This document shows, in pieces, positions 9,076-16,359 of a stretch of 42,798 bases of DNA. The position numbers were made by a program, and so were the translations under genes. Every line of letters starts with the position of its first letter. The stretch's first letter is position 1. Source of the DNA: Chlorogloea sp. CCALA 695 (GTDB lineage Bacteria; Cyanobacteriota; Cyanobacteriia; Cyanobacteriales; Chroococcidiopsidaceae); assembly GCF_003003885.1 (NCBI RefSeq), contig NZ_PVWN01000039.1:1-42798 (forward strand). Direction: 5' to 3'. The notes under the pieces were generated by a model. That model was not told the DNA's origin, ran no database searches, and was given only the letters and a program-made list of their open reading frames with translations.

Positions 9076-9880
9076 CAACTTCGTAGGGCTAAAAATAGCC
9101 AAAAATAGCACAAATTGCACCAAAACAATACTAGGGTCAGAAGCAAAGTTAAATAAACCCGATACTATCATCCCCGCAATACTACTTATAGCCCCCAGAA
9201 ATACAGATAAAGTAAGAAATCGCGTAAAGTGGTGACTAAGAAGTTTGGCACAAGACGCAGGAATTACCAAAAAAGCATTGACTAGCAATACTCCTACAGC
9301 TTTAATCGCTACGGCGATCGCTAGAGATAGCAGAATAACAAAGCAGTAACGATACAATTGGACGGGGATACCTTGAACTTACGCCACCGCCAGATTGAGA
9401 GTTAATAATATTTGCTGCCTTAGTGTAGATAGTAAGAAAACCGCCGCGCCAACTAAGACGATCGCAGTCAAAATTAAATCAGTAGAATTAATAGCAAGAA
9501 TATCACCAAACAGCACTGCCATCAAGTTACCGCGATAGCCTTTAATCAAGCTAGTTAAAATTACACCGACAGCTAAAGCACCAGATAAAACAATACTAAG
9601 TACGTTGTCACTAGCTGAATCGGTTTGATCGATTACTTGCAGCACCACTAAGCCAAATACTAAAGTAAATGGCAAAAGCATCAAAGTGGGTTCTATATGT
9701 AGCAATACGCCTAAAGCTACACCAATTAAAGCAGCATGACTAAAAAACGATAACTGACGTAAGGGTAACGAAACTCCCTAATAAGCCGCCTAGTAAGCCC
9801 ATTAATACCCTGCCAGCGATCGCCCTTTGCATAAAAGGAAACTGCAACAGAGTAAATAAATTTTGAGTATTGGTTACAGC
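9076..9880 (-). pseudogene. ABC-3 family zinc/manganese permease (ZnuB-like) pseudogene
   Basis: Reading through two lesions gives an ABC-3 type membrane permease, which would import zinc or manganese. The parts in order are FTLLQFPFMQRAIAGRVLMG and GSFVTL, a one-base insertion at about 9760, RQLSFFSHAALIGVALG, several membrane helices (9382-9705), an in-frame TAA at 9379-9381, and then VQGIPVQLYRYCFVILLSLA and more helices to FLAIFSPTK. The frame then continues without a stop into tRNA-Phe, so the native C-terminus is also lost. No ATG is seen at the 5' end. Its ATPase and binding-protein partners are absent here. Confidence 0.82.
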
Positions 9881-10003
9881 TAAAAAGTTAAATATCAATA
9901 TCAATAAACGTACTAATACCCATAGTGTGCGGCAATTTAGTCTGCTAAAAGGCGCAAAAATCCGAATTTGTTTGTTAGCTTCAGTAAAAAAGCATAATTG
10001 CTA

Positions 10004-10690
10004 ATGATTTATCTAGATGATATTGCCGAGTTTTTATCTAACTTGATGGCAGCAGAGCGTTTTATTGACGACCAAAACGGCGTATATATACCTTCTAATC
10101 GAGCGATCGCCCGTTTTGGACTTGCACTAGAACCTTGGGCAGAATTAACCACCTGGGCGCGGCAAGAGCGATTAGACGGGCTATTTTTACATCGTCCTTG
10201 GCAACTCCAAACAGTTGATATAGGCGTAGTTGCTTATCATTTAGCTTTTGATGAAGCTTTAACCCTTGGTTTCAATCCTCACCTGGCGACGGTACTGGGA
10301 ATAGGTAATTTAGAAGTGCTAGGCAAAAAAGCAGGACGCGCCATCGGGATGATAGGAGAAGTTGAGCGCCATAGTTTTGATAAATATTGCGATCGCCTCC
10401 ACCAAGTTTTCAAGGGCTGCGATCAGGCAATGGACGGTACTACAGGCGACATTTTCCGGGTGGCGGTAGTGGGTGCAATGACTGATACTTTAGTCCGTGA
10501 AGCTAAAGATCGCGGCGCAAATATTTACATTACCGGGCAATTGAGACAACCAGCTAAACTTGCTTTAGAAGCAACAGGACTTAGTTGCGTAGCTATTGGA
10601 CACAGACGCAGTGAAGAATGGGGATTACGGGCTTTGTCTAGCTTACTGAGCGATCGCTTTAGTCAGTTAGAAGTTATTTTACCTAAATAA
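10004..10690 (+). CDS. Nif3-like dinuclear metal centre protein (DUF34)
   Basis: A 228-residue member of the Nif3/DUF34 family, widespread proteins with a two-metal site and no settled enzymatic role. The recognisable parts are LDGLFLHRPW (usually HHP), VLGIGNLEVLG, the glycine-rich VAVVGAMTDTLVREAKDRGANIYITGQLRQ, and the C-terminal CVAIGHRRSEEWGLRAL with the conserved His and Glu ligands. The first metal motif has Arg where most relatives have His. ATG at 10004 is chosen over TTG two codons earlier. The 3' end overlaps convergent wecB by 28 bases. Confidence 0.82.
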   Translation: MIYLDDIAEFLSNLMAAERFIDDQNGVYIPSNRAIARFGLALEPWAELTTWARQERLDGLFLHRPWQLQTVDIGVVAYHLAFDEALTLGFNPHLATVLGIGNLEVLGKKAGRAIGMIGEVERHSFDKYCDRLHQVFKGCDQAMDGTTGDIFRVAVVGAMTDTLVREAKDRGANIYITGQLRQPAKLALEATGLSCVAIGHRRSEEWGLRALSSLLSDRFSQLEVILPK

Positions 10691-11790
10691 GCTTCTACAA
10701 GTTTTAAAATCCGTTCTGACGCATGACCATCACCAAAGGGATTAATTGCTGTCGCCATTTTTTGATAAGCAGTCTCATCGCTTAGTAATTCTTTAGCATT
10801 TGAGACAATGACATCGGAATTAGTACCTACAAGCTTTGCTGTACCAGCCGTTACAGCTTCGGGGCGTTCGGTGGTTTCCCGCAATACTAATACAGGCTTA
10901 CCTAAACTTGGTGCTTCTTCTTGCAAACCGCCGGAATCGGTTAGTAAAAGATACGATTTGCCAATTGCGCCCACTAATTGAGCATAATCTAAAGGTTCTG
11001 TTAAAAATACTCGTGGATGACTGCCTAATAATTGTTGCAAAGGTTCGCGCACGGTGGGATTGCGATGCAAGGGTAAAAGTAAGGCTGTATCAGGAAATAA
11101 CTCTAATAATTGTAAAAAGCTTTGAGCAATATCTTGAAGTGGTGCGCCCCAATTTTCCCTTCTATGCACGGTTGCGAGTAAAACGCGGTATTTTGACCAT
11201 TCTAAGCCTTTTATATCGCAAGCTGGCTGACGTTTGGCGACAGTTAATAAAGCATCAATCACTGTATTTCCTGTATGGTGAATCTCTCCCACTACTCCCG
11301 AACGTTGGAGGTTTTCGACCGCTAAAGTTGTCGGCGCAAAATGCAATTGAGTAAGCTGGGAAATTAACCGCCGATTGGCTTCTTCGGGAAAAGGATTAAA
11401 TAAATCGTCTGTTCTTAATCCTGCTTCAACGTGACCTACAGGAATTTGTTGATAAAACGCCGCTAAAGTTGCCGCAAAAGCTGTAGTAGTATCGCCTTGG
11501 ACGATAACAAAATCGGGCTTATTTTGCCTAAATAACTTCTCTAAACCGCGTAAACTGCGCTCAGTAATATCTGTAAGCGACTGTCCCGCTTGCATAATCT
11601 CCAAGTCTTTATCGGCTTTGAGGTCAAATAGTTGCATTACTTGCTCGACCATTTCCCGATGCTGACCTGTTAAAATTACCTCTACGTCTACTGATTTCGC
11701 TTGTTGAAATGCTTGAATTACCGGAGCAAGTTTAATCGCTTCGGGGCGCGTACCTAAAATAATATTTACTTGGGGTTTTTGCTGATTCAT
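10663..11790 (-). CDS. wecB: UDP-N-acetylglucosamine 2-epimerase (non-hydrolysing)
   Basis: A 375-residue cytosolic enzyme that interconverts UDP-GlcNAc and UDP-ManNAc for surface polysaccharides. Family signatures are ILGTRPEAIKLAPV at the N-terminus, VQGDTTTAFA, GHVEAGLRT, LLATVHRRENWG, and the nucleotide-binding DSGGLQEEAPSLGKPVLVLR followed by ETTERPEA. The length is typical and there are no lesions. The gene stands alone between a convergent Nif3-like gene and a lipoprotein gene that follows the same direction 19 bases upstream, so the two may be cotranscribed. Confidence 0.95.
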   Translation of the reverse strand: MNQQKPQVNIILGTRPEAIKLAPVIQAFQQAKSVDVEVILTGQHREMVEQVMQLFDLKADKDLEIMQAGQSLTDITERSLRGLEKLFRQNKPDFVIVQGDTTTAFAATLAAFYQQIPVGHVEAGLRTDDLFNPFPEEANRRLISQLTQLHFAPTTLAVENLQRSGVVGEIHHTGNTVIDALLTVAKRQPACDIKGLEWSKYRVLLATVHRRENWGAPLQDIAQSFLQLLELFPDTALLLPLHRNPTVREPLQQLLGSHPRVFLTEPLDYAQLVGAIGKSYLLLTDSGGLQEEAPSLGKPVLVLRETTERPEAVTAGTAKLVGTNSDVIVSNAKELLSDETAYQKMATAINPFGDGHASERILKLVEAYLGKITSN

Positions 11791-11809
11791 TTAATTACTG
11801 AGTATATTT

Positions 11810-12184
11810 TTAATTTATTGCGTAAGTAAGCCATGTAAAAACGCCATTCTTAGCCATTTTAGGCAATGCCAAACGCCAGGTTTTACCTTCTTTTTGACGC
11901 TGCAAATAAATATCAAAGGGGTTTTTTTGCTGACTCAATCGTTGTTTGGGTAGCTTTAAGTCATAAGTACCATTGATTCGATAGCCTGTTAGTCTGTCAA
12001 TGATTAGAGTCGTTGTTTGGGTAACATTTACTTGAGAAATCTCTACCTTATTAATCTGCTGCTGTAACTGCTGCTGCAACAACCGAGTTTGCAAGGCGAT
12101 CGCATTTTCTACTATCTCTCTATTTGGTTCAACACCGCTACAACCATTCAGCAGCAACACTAAAACTAAAATTAACCGCCACAT
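11810..12184 (-). CDS. Small predicted lipoprotein of unknown function
   Basis: A 124-residue protein starting MWRLILVLVLLLNGCSGVEP: a short hydrophobic signal and a lipobox (LLNGC) that would be cleaved before Cys15 and lipidated. The middle is Gln-rich (LLQQQLQQQINKVEI) and probably helical, followed by a beta-rich end. It is likely anchored in the plasma or outer membrane facing the periplasm. No family was recognised. It lies just upstream of wecB on the same strand. Confidence 0.75.
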   Translation of the reverse strand: MWRLILVLVLLLNGCSGVEPNREIVENAIALQTRLLQQQLQQQINKVEISQVNVTQTTTLIIDRLTGYRINGTYDLKLPKQRLSQQKNPFDIYLQRQKEGKTWRLALPKMAKNGVFTWLTYAIN

Positions 12185-12235
12185 AACTATTTTTCAGCGC
12201 TACTATAAGCTGGAGAAACGAACCAATTTTATGAT

Positions 12236-12817
12236 ATGTCCTCAATAACTCATGCTCTCAAAGAATGGGCGATCGCCCTTGAATCCTTAGAACAAGGTAA
12301 AACAATTATGTTACTCCGTAAAGGAGGTATCAAGGAAAGCAAAGGAAAGTTTCAAGTACCGTGCGCTCGCATTCTTCTTTATCCCACTTACGAACATCAA
12401 CAACCAGCCCTTTTAAAGCCTGAATATCAAAGTCGTGTTACCCCCGTACCTTCCGGTTGGCATCCTCAGCAAGTTACTATATCTAGCTGGGCAGAAATTA
12501 CTGATGTTTTGCCTGTAAGCGAGGAAAATACTCTAAAAGCGCTTTTACCTTTCCATATCTGGAACGAGCAATTTATTGGCGATCGCTTAAAATGGAAACC
12601 TCATCAACCTATCTACATTCTTTTATTACGCACCTACAAGCTTTTAACGCCCCAAGTTATCGACTATCGTACTGAATATGGTGGCTGCACTTCTTGGCTC
12701 GATTTAGCTTCAACAATTGATATTGACAATACTCAGCCAGTTTTTACTGACGATATTTATAATCAATTAACCACCGAAATTCGCCAGATAGTCGGCAATA
12801 ATTTAACTTTTGCTTAA
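12236..12817 (+). CDS. DUF1802 family protein
   Basis: A 193-residue protein matching the DUF1802 pattern of cyanobacteria and some other bacteria: ALKEWAIALESLEQGKTIML near the start, LLRKGGIKE, FQVPCARILLYPTYEHQ, and VTISSWAEITDVLPV. It is probably cytosolic, and no function is known. It is divergent from the lipoprotein gene, with about 50 bases between starts. The last 25 bases of the gene are nearly duplicated at 14389-14413. Confidence 0.85.
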   Translation: MSSITHALKEWAIALESLEQGKTIMLLRKGGIKESKGKFQVPCARILLYPTYEHQQPALLKPEYQSRVTPVPSGWHPQQVTISSWAEITDVLPVSEENTLKALLPFHIWNEQFIGDRLKWKPHQPIYILLLRTYKLLTPQVIDYRTEYGGCTSWLDLASTIDIDNTQPVFTDDIYNQLTTEIRQIVGNNLTFA

Positions 12818-12818
12818 A
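12794..12818 (+). repeat. 25-base direct repeat, first copy (second at 14389-14413)
   Basis: GGCAATAATTTAACTTTTGC and the next bases TTAAA cover the DUF1802 stop codon. The copy at 14389-14413 differs at one base of 25. The pair flanks the secreted repeat-protein gene. Confidence 0.55.
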
Positions 12819-12821
12819 GGT

Positions 12822-12848
12822 GTGATAGCGTAAGCGTTAGGGCTTCGC
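12822..12848 (+). repeat. Dispersed GATAGCG…GGGCTTCGC repeat (short copy)
   Basis: GTGATAGCGTAAGCGTTAGG followed by GCTTCGC. Same family as 4623-4657 (inverted) and 12946-12981, with a shorter centre. Confidence 0.55.
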
Positions 12849-12945
12849 AATCAAAATCTACATCGAACTCCTAAACTGCGATCGCGCCCGTAGAAATTAA
12901 GCTTTAAACGCTGTGCGATCGCATTTTGCGCCAAACTGGTAAAGT

Positions 12946-12981
12946 GCGATAGCGCAAGCGCGCACGCACGCAGGGCTTCGC
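12946..12981 (+). repeat. Dispersed GCGATAGCGCAAGCGC…GGGCTTCGC repeat
   Basis: Starts GCGATAGCGCAAGCGC and ends AGGGCTTCGCA, with a CGCACGCACG centre. It is the second copy in the 196-base gap between the DUF1802 gene and the next gene. HIP1-like GCGATCGC sites separate the copies. Confidence 0.6.
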
Positions 12982-13013
12982 AGTTTAGTTTGTAGACAAA
13001 AAACTACTATTTT

Positions 13014-14258
13014 TTATCTTTGCGGATTAATAGCAATTTGGTTCCAAGCTTTGATAACTGCTTTTAAAGGGCGAGGTAAAAGATTTTGATTGATATCTGT
13101 ATAGATAGTTGTTGCCGTTCGACTACTCAAAGTTATATTGATGAAATCTGCCGCACCCTGGTTTACTGGGTAACTCAAGCCGTTAAATTGGTTAAATTCC
13201 TCTTGTTGTAACAATTGTTGAAACTGTATCATTTGTTGGCGAGAAATCTGATAAGTCTGAGGTTGCAACTTATTACCGTTGGAGGCGATTAATACCCTAA
13301 CTACTCGCCCATTGTTAAATAGCGTAGTCTCATAGGTGCGACCAGCAAAACCACCACTAGATATTGCTCTAAAAACTGTACCCCGTTCTAAGGTAGATGG
13401 TAGTTGACTTGTAGGTATTTGTATGGGTTTGATACTGCCATCAACAACAGGACTTGCTGTAGGATCGAACACGATCGCCCTACCCCGATCGCTGGTACGG
13501 TAAACTAAACGCTGTTGCCTACCTTCGACTGTTACCAACCAGCCAGGAGTAACTACGGCTGCACACTGATCTTGAGGGCGACCTAAGCCCAAACAGCCAT
13601 CAGACCAATTGCGCCGTTCTGTTTTAACAATTTTTAATTGAGATGATGATAAGTTCAATCTTTGTGCGGCATCTCGCAACACTGCGTTCGCTACATTAGC
13701 AGGCATATTAGGGGTATTAGCTGTATTTCGAGCTTCAAGGCGTAAAAGTCGCCCATTGCGATCAGTACGATACACCCAGTTTTGCTGACCGTTAGACACC
13801 ACAACCCGCCATCCTTCGACTACAGCTTGGCTACACATTTCACCAGGTTTAGCTAGACCTAAGCAAGCATCTGACCAAGTTTGCCGACTGTACTGAGTAA
13901 CTTGTAATTGTCTTGCAGAAAGTCTTGTCTGCTTAGATAAATCTGCTAATACAGCATTGGCAACGCGATCGGGTAATTGGTTGCTTGTACCTCTATTTTC
14001 ACCTCCTCGTCGGCGATCGCTATTATCGTCATTACTACGGCGATCACTATTATCGTCATTACTACGGCGATCACTATTATCGTCATTACTACGGCGATCG
14101 CTAATTAATTCTCCTTTAGTTGTGATGTTTGAAGCAGAATTTTTTTGCGTGGCAGCAGTAGTATTTTGTACCAAAGACAAGCTTGTACTTATAGACAAAA
14201 CTCCTGTTAACAAAAATATTGAGAGTAGTTGTTGATTTTTTACTAGCGACTTCATCAT
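13014..14258 (-). CDS. Secreted cyanobacterial protein with two Cys-containing repeats
   Basis: A 414-residue protein with a signal peptide (hydrophobic LLSIFLLTGVLSISTSLSLV after a basic start). A tandem charged linker (RRSNDDNSD, three copies) follows. Two homologous domains of about 80 residues come next: VANAVLADLSKQTRLSARQL…WSDACLGL…GEMC and VANAVLRDAAQRLNLSSSQL…WSDGCLGL…DQC. Each ends in a WVYRTDRNGR or LVYRTSDRGR strand and has one conserved Cys pair, likely a disulfide. A third domain of about 130 residues (TVFRAISSGGFAGRTYETTL…) follows. It is likely periplasmic or extracellular; no function is known. ATG at 14258 is chosen over an upstream TTG at 14270. Confidence 0.75.
   Translation of the reverse strand: MMKSLVKNQQLLSIFLLTGVLSISTSLSLVQNTTAATQKNSASNITTKGELISDRRSNDDNSDRRSNDDNSDRRSNDDNSDRRRGGENRGTSNQLPDRVANAVLADLSKQTRLSARQLQVTQYSRQTWSDACLGLAKPGEMCSQAVVEGWRVVVSNGQQNWVYRTDRNGRLLRLEARNTANTPNMPANVANAVLRDAAQRLNLSSSQLKIVKTERRNWSDGCLGLGRPQDQCAAVVTPGWLVTVEGRQQRLVYRTSDRGRAIVFDPTASPVVDGSIKPIQIPTSQLPSTLERGTVFRAISSGGFAGRTYETTLFNNGRVVRVLIASNGNKLQPQTYQISRQQMIQFQQLLQQEEFNQFNGLSYPVNQGAADFINITLSSRTATTIYTDINQNLLPRPLKAVIKAWNQIAINPQR
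14011..14100 (-). repeat. 27-base tandem repeat encoding RRSNDDNSD
   Basis: Three complete 27-base units and a partial fourth. On the plus strand each begins CGGCGATC and ends ATTACTA. Units two and three are identical and unit one differs by one base. The first and last carry a HIP1 octamer. Copy number is likely variable between strains. Confidence 0.9.
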
Positions 14259-14522
14259 ATTAAATAACAAATCTTATAGCCTTTTATCGGCGGTTAACAG
14301 AAGGTTAGACGCTGGCTTAATATTAATTTGTTCCGCCGTAATTTTGTGCGTTTGGCTGGCAACTATTTCTTTTAAAAAATCGTCTATTGGCAATACTTTA
14401 ACTTTTGCTTAAATGTGCAATCGCCCAGGAGATTCGCCAATTTACAGACTGTCTATCGGCAAAATTCAAGCAGATATTTCCAAGCCATCAATAATATATA
14501 AGTTTCTGTAGACCTTGCCATC

Positions 14523-14801
14523 ATGAACAATTACAGCCGTCAAAGAGATAGCAATGCTTGGATTTTTCAAACCTGGGCTGCGTTTGGTCTTTCTATAGGA
14601 TTAACAACTGTAGGAATTATCAATTTACCTGTAAATAACTGGATCAAAGGCTTTATGGGTATGGGTCTGGCTTTCAGCGTTGGCTCAACTTTTACGCTGG
14701 CAAAAACTACTAGAGATTTGCATGAAGCTACAAAAATTGTCTCTAGAATCGATGAGGCTCATGTAGAAAAATTATTGAGTCAAAATCATCCCTTAAAATA
14801 A
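14523..14801 (+). CDS. YiaA/YiaB-family small membrane protein
   Basis: A 92-residue protein with two membrane helices: WAAFGLSIGLTTVGIINL and GFMGMGLAFSVGSTFTLA, joined by VNNWIKG. A charged cytoplasmic tail (TTRDLHEATKIVSRIDEAHVEKLL) follows. This two-helix layout matches the YiaA/YiaB domain family of unknown function. It stands alone; the upstream 240 bases hold only the second copy of the 25-base repeat. Confidence 0.75.
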   Translation: MNNYSRQRDSNAWIFQTWAAFGLSIGLTTVGIINLPVNNWIKGFMGMGLAFSVGSTFTLAKTTRDLHEATKIVSRIDEAHVEKLLSQNHPLK

Positions 14802-14879
14802 TTAATCAAAAAGCATGATCTATTCCGATAGATTACACCTTCAAGAGCGATCGCTCCTATGTCCAAAACTTAAGTTTCT

Positions 14880-15488
14880 TTACAGATTTTGCTGATTTTC
14901 CTTTACCCATAATGCCAGCCCACCACCACGCCCACGAGCGGCAATGAAGTCTTCTGTTACTCTGAAAAAGGCGAAAAAAGGCGCTTTAGCAACTGATCGT
15001 TTGGAAAAATCTGCCTCTTTAAGCTTTCCACCTCGAAACCCCCCACTATAGATAGCTCGATTAAATAACAAAATATCTACTTGTGTAAAATCAAACATTA
15101 GCAAATTTTTCTGCTCTAAATAACGAGCGGGCCCAGTTAGCTTAAGCTGTAAAGAGCCAAATTGCAGAGAATTAGTAATTCTAGCCTCGCCCAAATTCTG
15201 AGATGAATGAAAAGAAATCTGTGCGGGAGCAATTTGGGGTATATACAAGCCTTTACCTAAAGCCACACCACTTTTAAAATGAGCGTTTTTAGGAGCAGTA
15301 AAGCAAAGCCGCCACTGACCAAAAAGTAATTCGAGGGGATATAATTGTTTTTGTTGCTTGGTTGTTTTTTCTGCTTGCAATAAAGCTTTGACTACTTCTT
15401 TAGCCTCTGGGCGAAGTTTTTTTGCTCGTAAACTAGCCGCCCTAGCCAAAACATCCACAAAATCAATAGTTGAATCTAAAGTAGTCAT
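14880..15488 (-). CDS. Conserved cyanobacterial protein, possibly PAP/fibrillin-like
   Basis: A 202-residue protein with an N-terminal helix (VDVLARAASLRAKKLRPEAK) and a beta-rich body: LLFGQWRLCFTAP, GSLQLKLTGPARYLEQKNLL, VDILLFNRAIYSGGFRGGK and PFFAFFRVTEDFIAARGRGG. The GQWRL strand followed by alternating beta strands recalls plastid-lipid-associated (fibrillin) proteins of thylakoid lipid bodies, but this is a weak resemblance. It has no signal peptide. It is divergent from the nuclease gene to the right. Confidence 0.7.
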   Translation of the reverse strand: MTTLDSTIDFVDVLARAASLRAKKLRPEAKEVVKALLQAEKTTKQQKQLYPLELLFGQWRLCFTAPKNAHFKSGVALGKGLYIPQIAPAQISFHSSQNLGEARITNSLQFGSLQLKLTGPARYLEQKNLLMFDFTQVDILLFNRAIYSGGFRGGKLKEADFSKRSVAKAPFFAFFRVTEDFIAARGRGGGLALWVKENQQNL

Positions 15489-15520
15489 AATTATTTATAA
15501 CGCTACAAATTACTGGCTCT

Positions 15521-16333
15521 ATGCGATTATCTCAAGGACAGCTAAATTTACTCGAACGTTGTCCGCGTCAATTTCAACATACTTATTTAGATGGTATTGC
15601 CTCTCCTACTAGCTTAGAGCAACAAGAACGTTTAAGCTCTGGTAGCCGCTTTCACCTTTTGATGCAGCAGCGAGAATTAGGTTTACCCATTGATGCAATT
15701 GTCAAAGAAAACGAACAATTGCAAGGTTGGATGAATGCTTTTACAGAAGCGGCTACAGAAATATTAACTCCTGCTCCTGATGGGGAGTTTCGAGAAAGTG
15801 AACATTGTCGTACTTTGCAAGTTGAAAAATATTTGCTAACGGTAATTTATGACTTATTTATCGCTAGAAGTGACACTTGCCAAATTCTCGATTGGAAAAC
15901 TTACCCCAAACCACAAGATCGGCGCAAATTAGCCCAAAATTGGCAAACTCTGCTTTATCAGTATGTATTGGCGGAAACTAGCGAATATTTACCCGAACAA
16001 ATTTCTATGACTTACTGGTTTGTGCAATCAGACGACAAACCGCAAAATTTGACCTTTAATTACAGCAATACTCAGCATCAGCAAATAGAGAAAAAACTTA
16101 AGCAGTTACTTCTGCAACTGACTAATTGGCTTAAACGTTACGAAATTGGCGAACAATTCCCGCAAGTGGTGGAAGGTAGCAAGACTTGCAATTATTGCCA
16201 ATTTATTAGTAGATGCGAAAGACGAAGTACGAAGCGGAGCGATCGCAATTTCGAGGCAGATTTATCTGAACAAGAATATAGTACAAATACACTACCGCTT
16301 CTTGCTAATATTCAAGAAGTAATAATTCTGTAA
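15521..16333 (+). CDS. PD-(D/E)XK nuclease, RecB/Cas4-like
   Basis: A 270-residue nuclease-fold protein. It opens LSQGQLNLLERCPRQFQHTY, as in the C-terminal nuclease domain of AddB/RecB. The active-site core is CQILDWKTYPKP (Asp and Lys), followed by QTLLYQYVLAE. The C-terminus has Cys-x2-Cys-x5-Cys (CNYCQFISRC) which, with Cys14, could hold a 4Fe-4S cluster as in AddB and Cas4. It is likely to act on DNA ends. It precedes recJ by 26 bases in the same direction, which suggests a shared repair operon. Confidence 0.85.
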   Translation: MRLSQGQLNLLERCPRQFQHTYLDGIASPTSLEQQERLSSGSRFHLLMQQRELGLPIDAIVKENEQLQGWMNAFTEAATEILTPAPDGEFRESEHCRTLQVEKYLLTVIYDLFIARSDTCQILDWKTYPKPQDRRKLAQNWQTLLYQYVLAETSEYLPEQISMTYWFVQSDDKPQNLTFNYSNTQHQQIEKKLKQLLLQLTNWLKRYEIGEQFPQVVEGSKTCNYCQFISRCERRSTKRSDRNFEADLSEQEYSTNTLPLLANIQEVIIL

Positions 16334-16359
16334 TAAGACATCTGTTACAAGTTTAGTAA

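Noticed and set aside
12822-12981. CRISPR array
   Set aside because: Only two repeat copies with variable length and no regular spacers; they belong to a dispersed repeat family.
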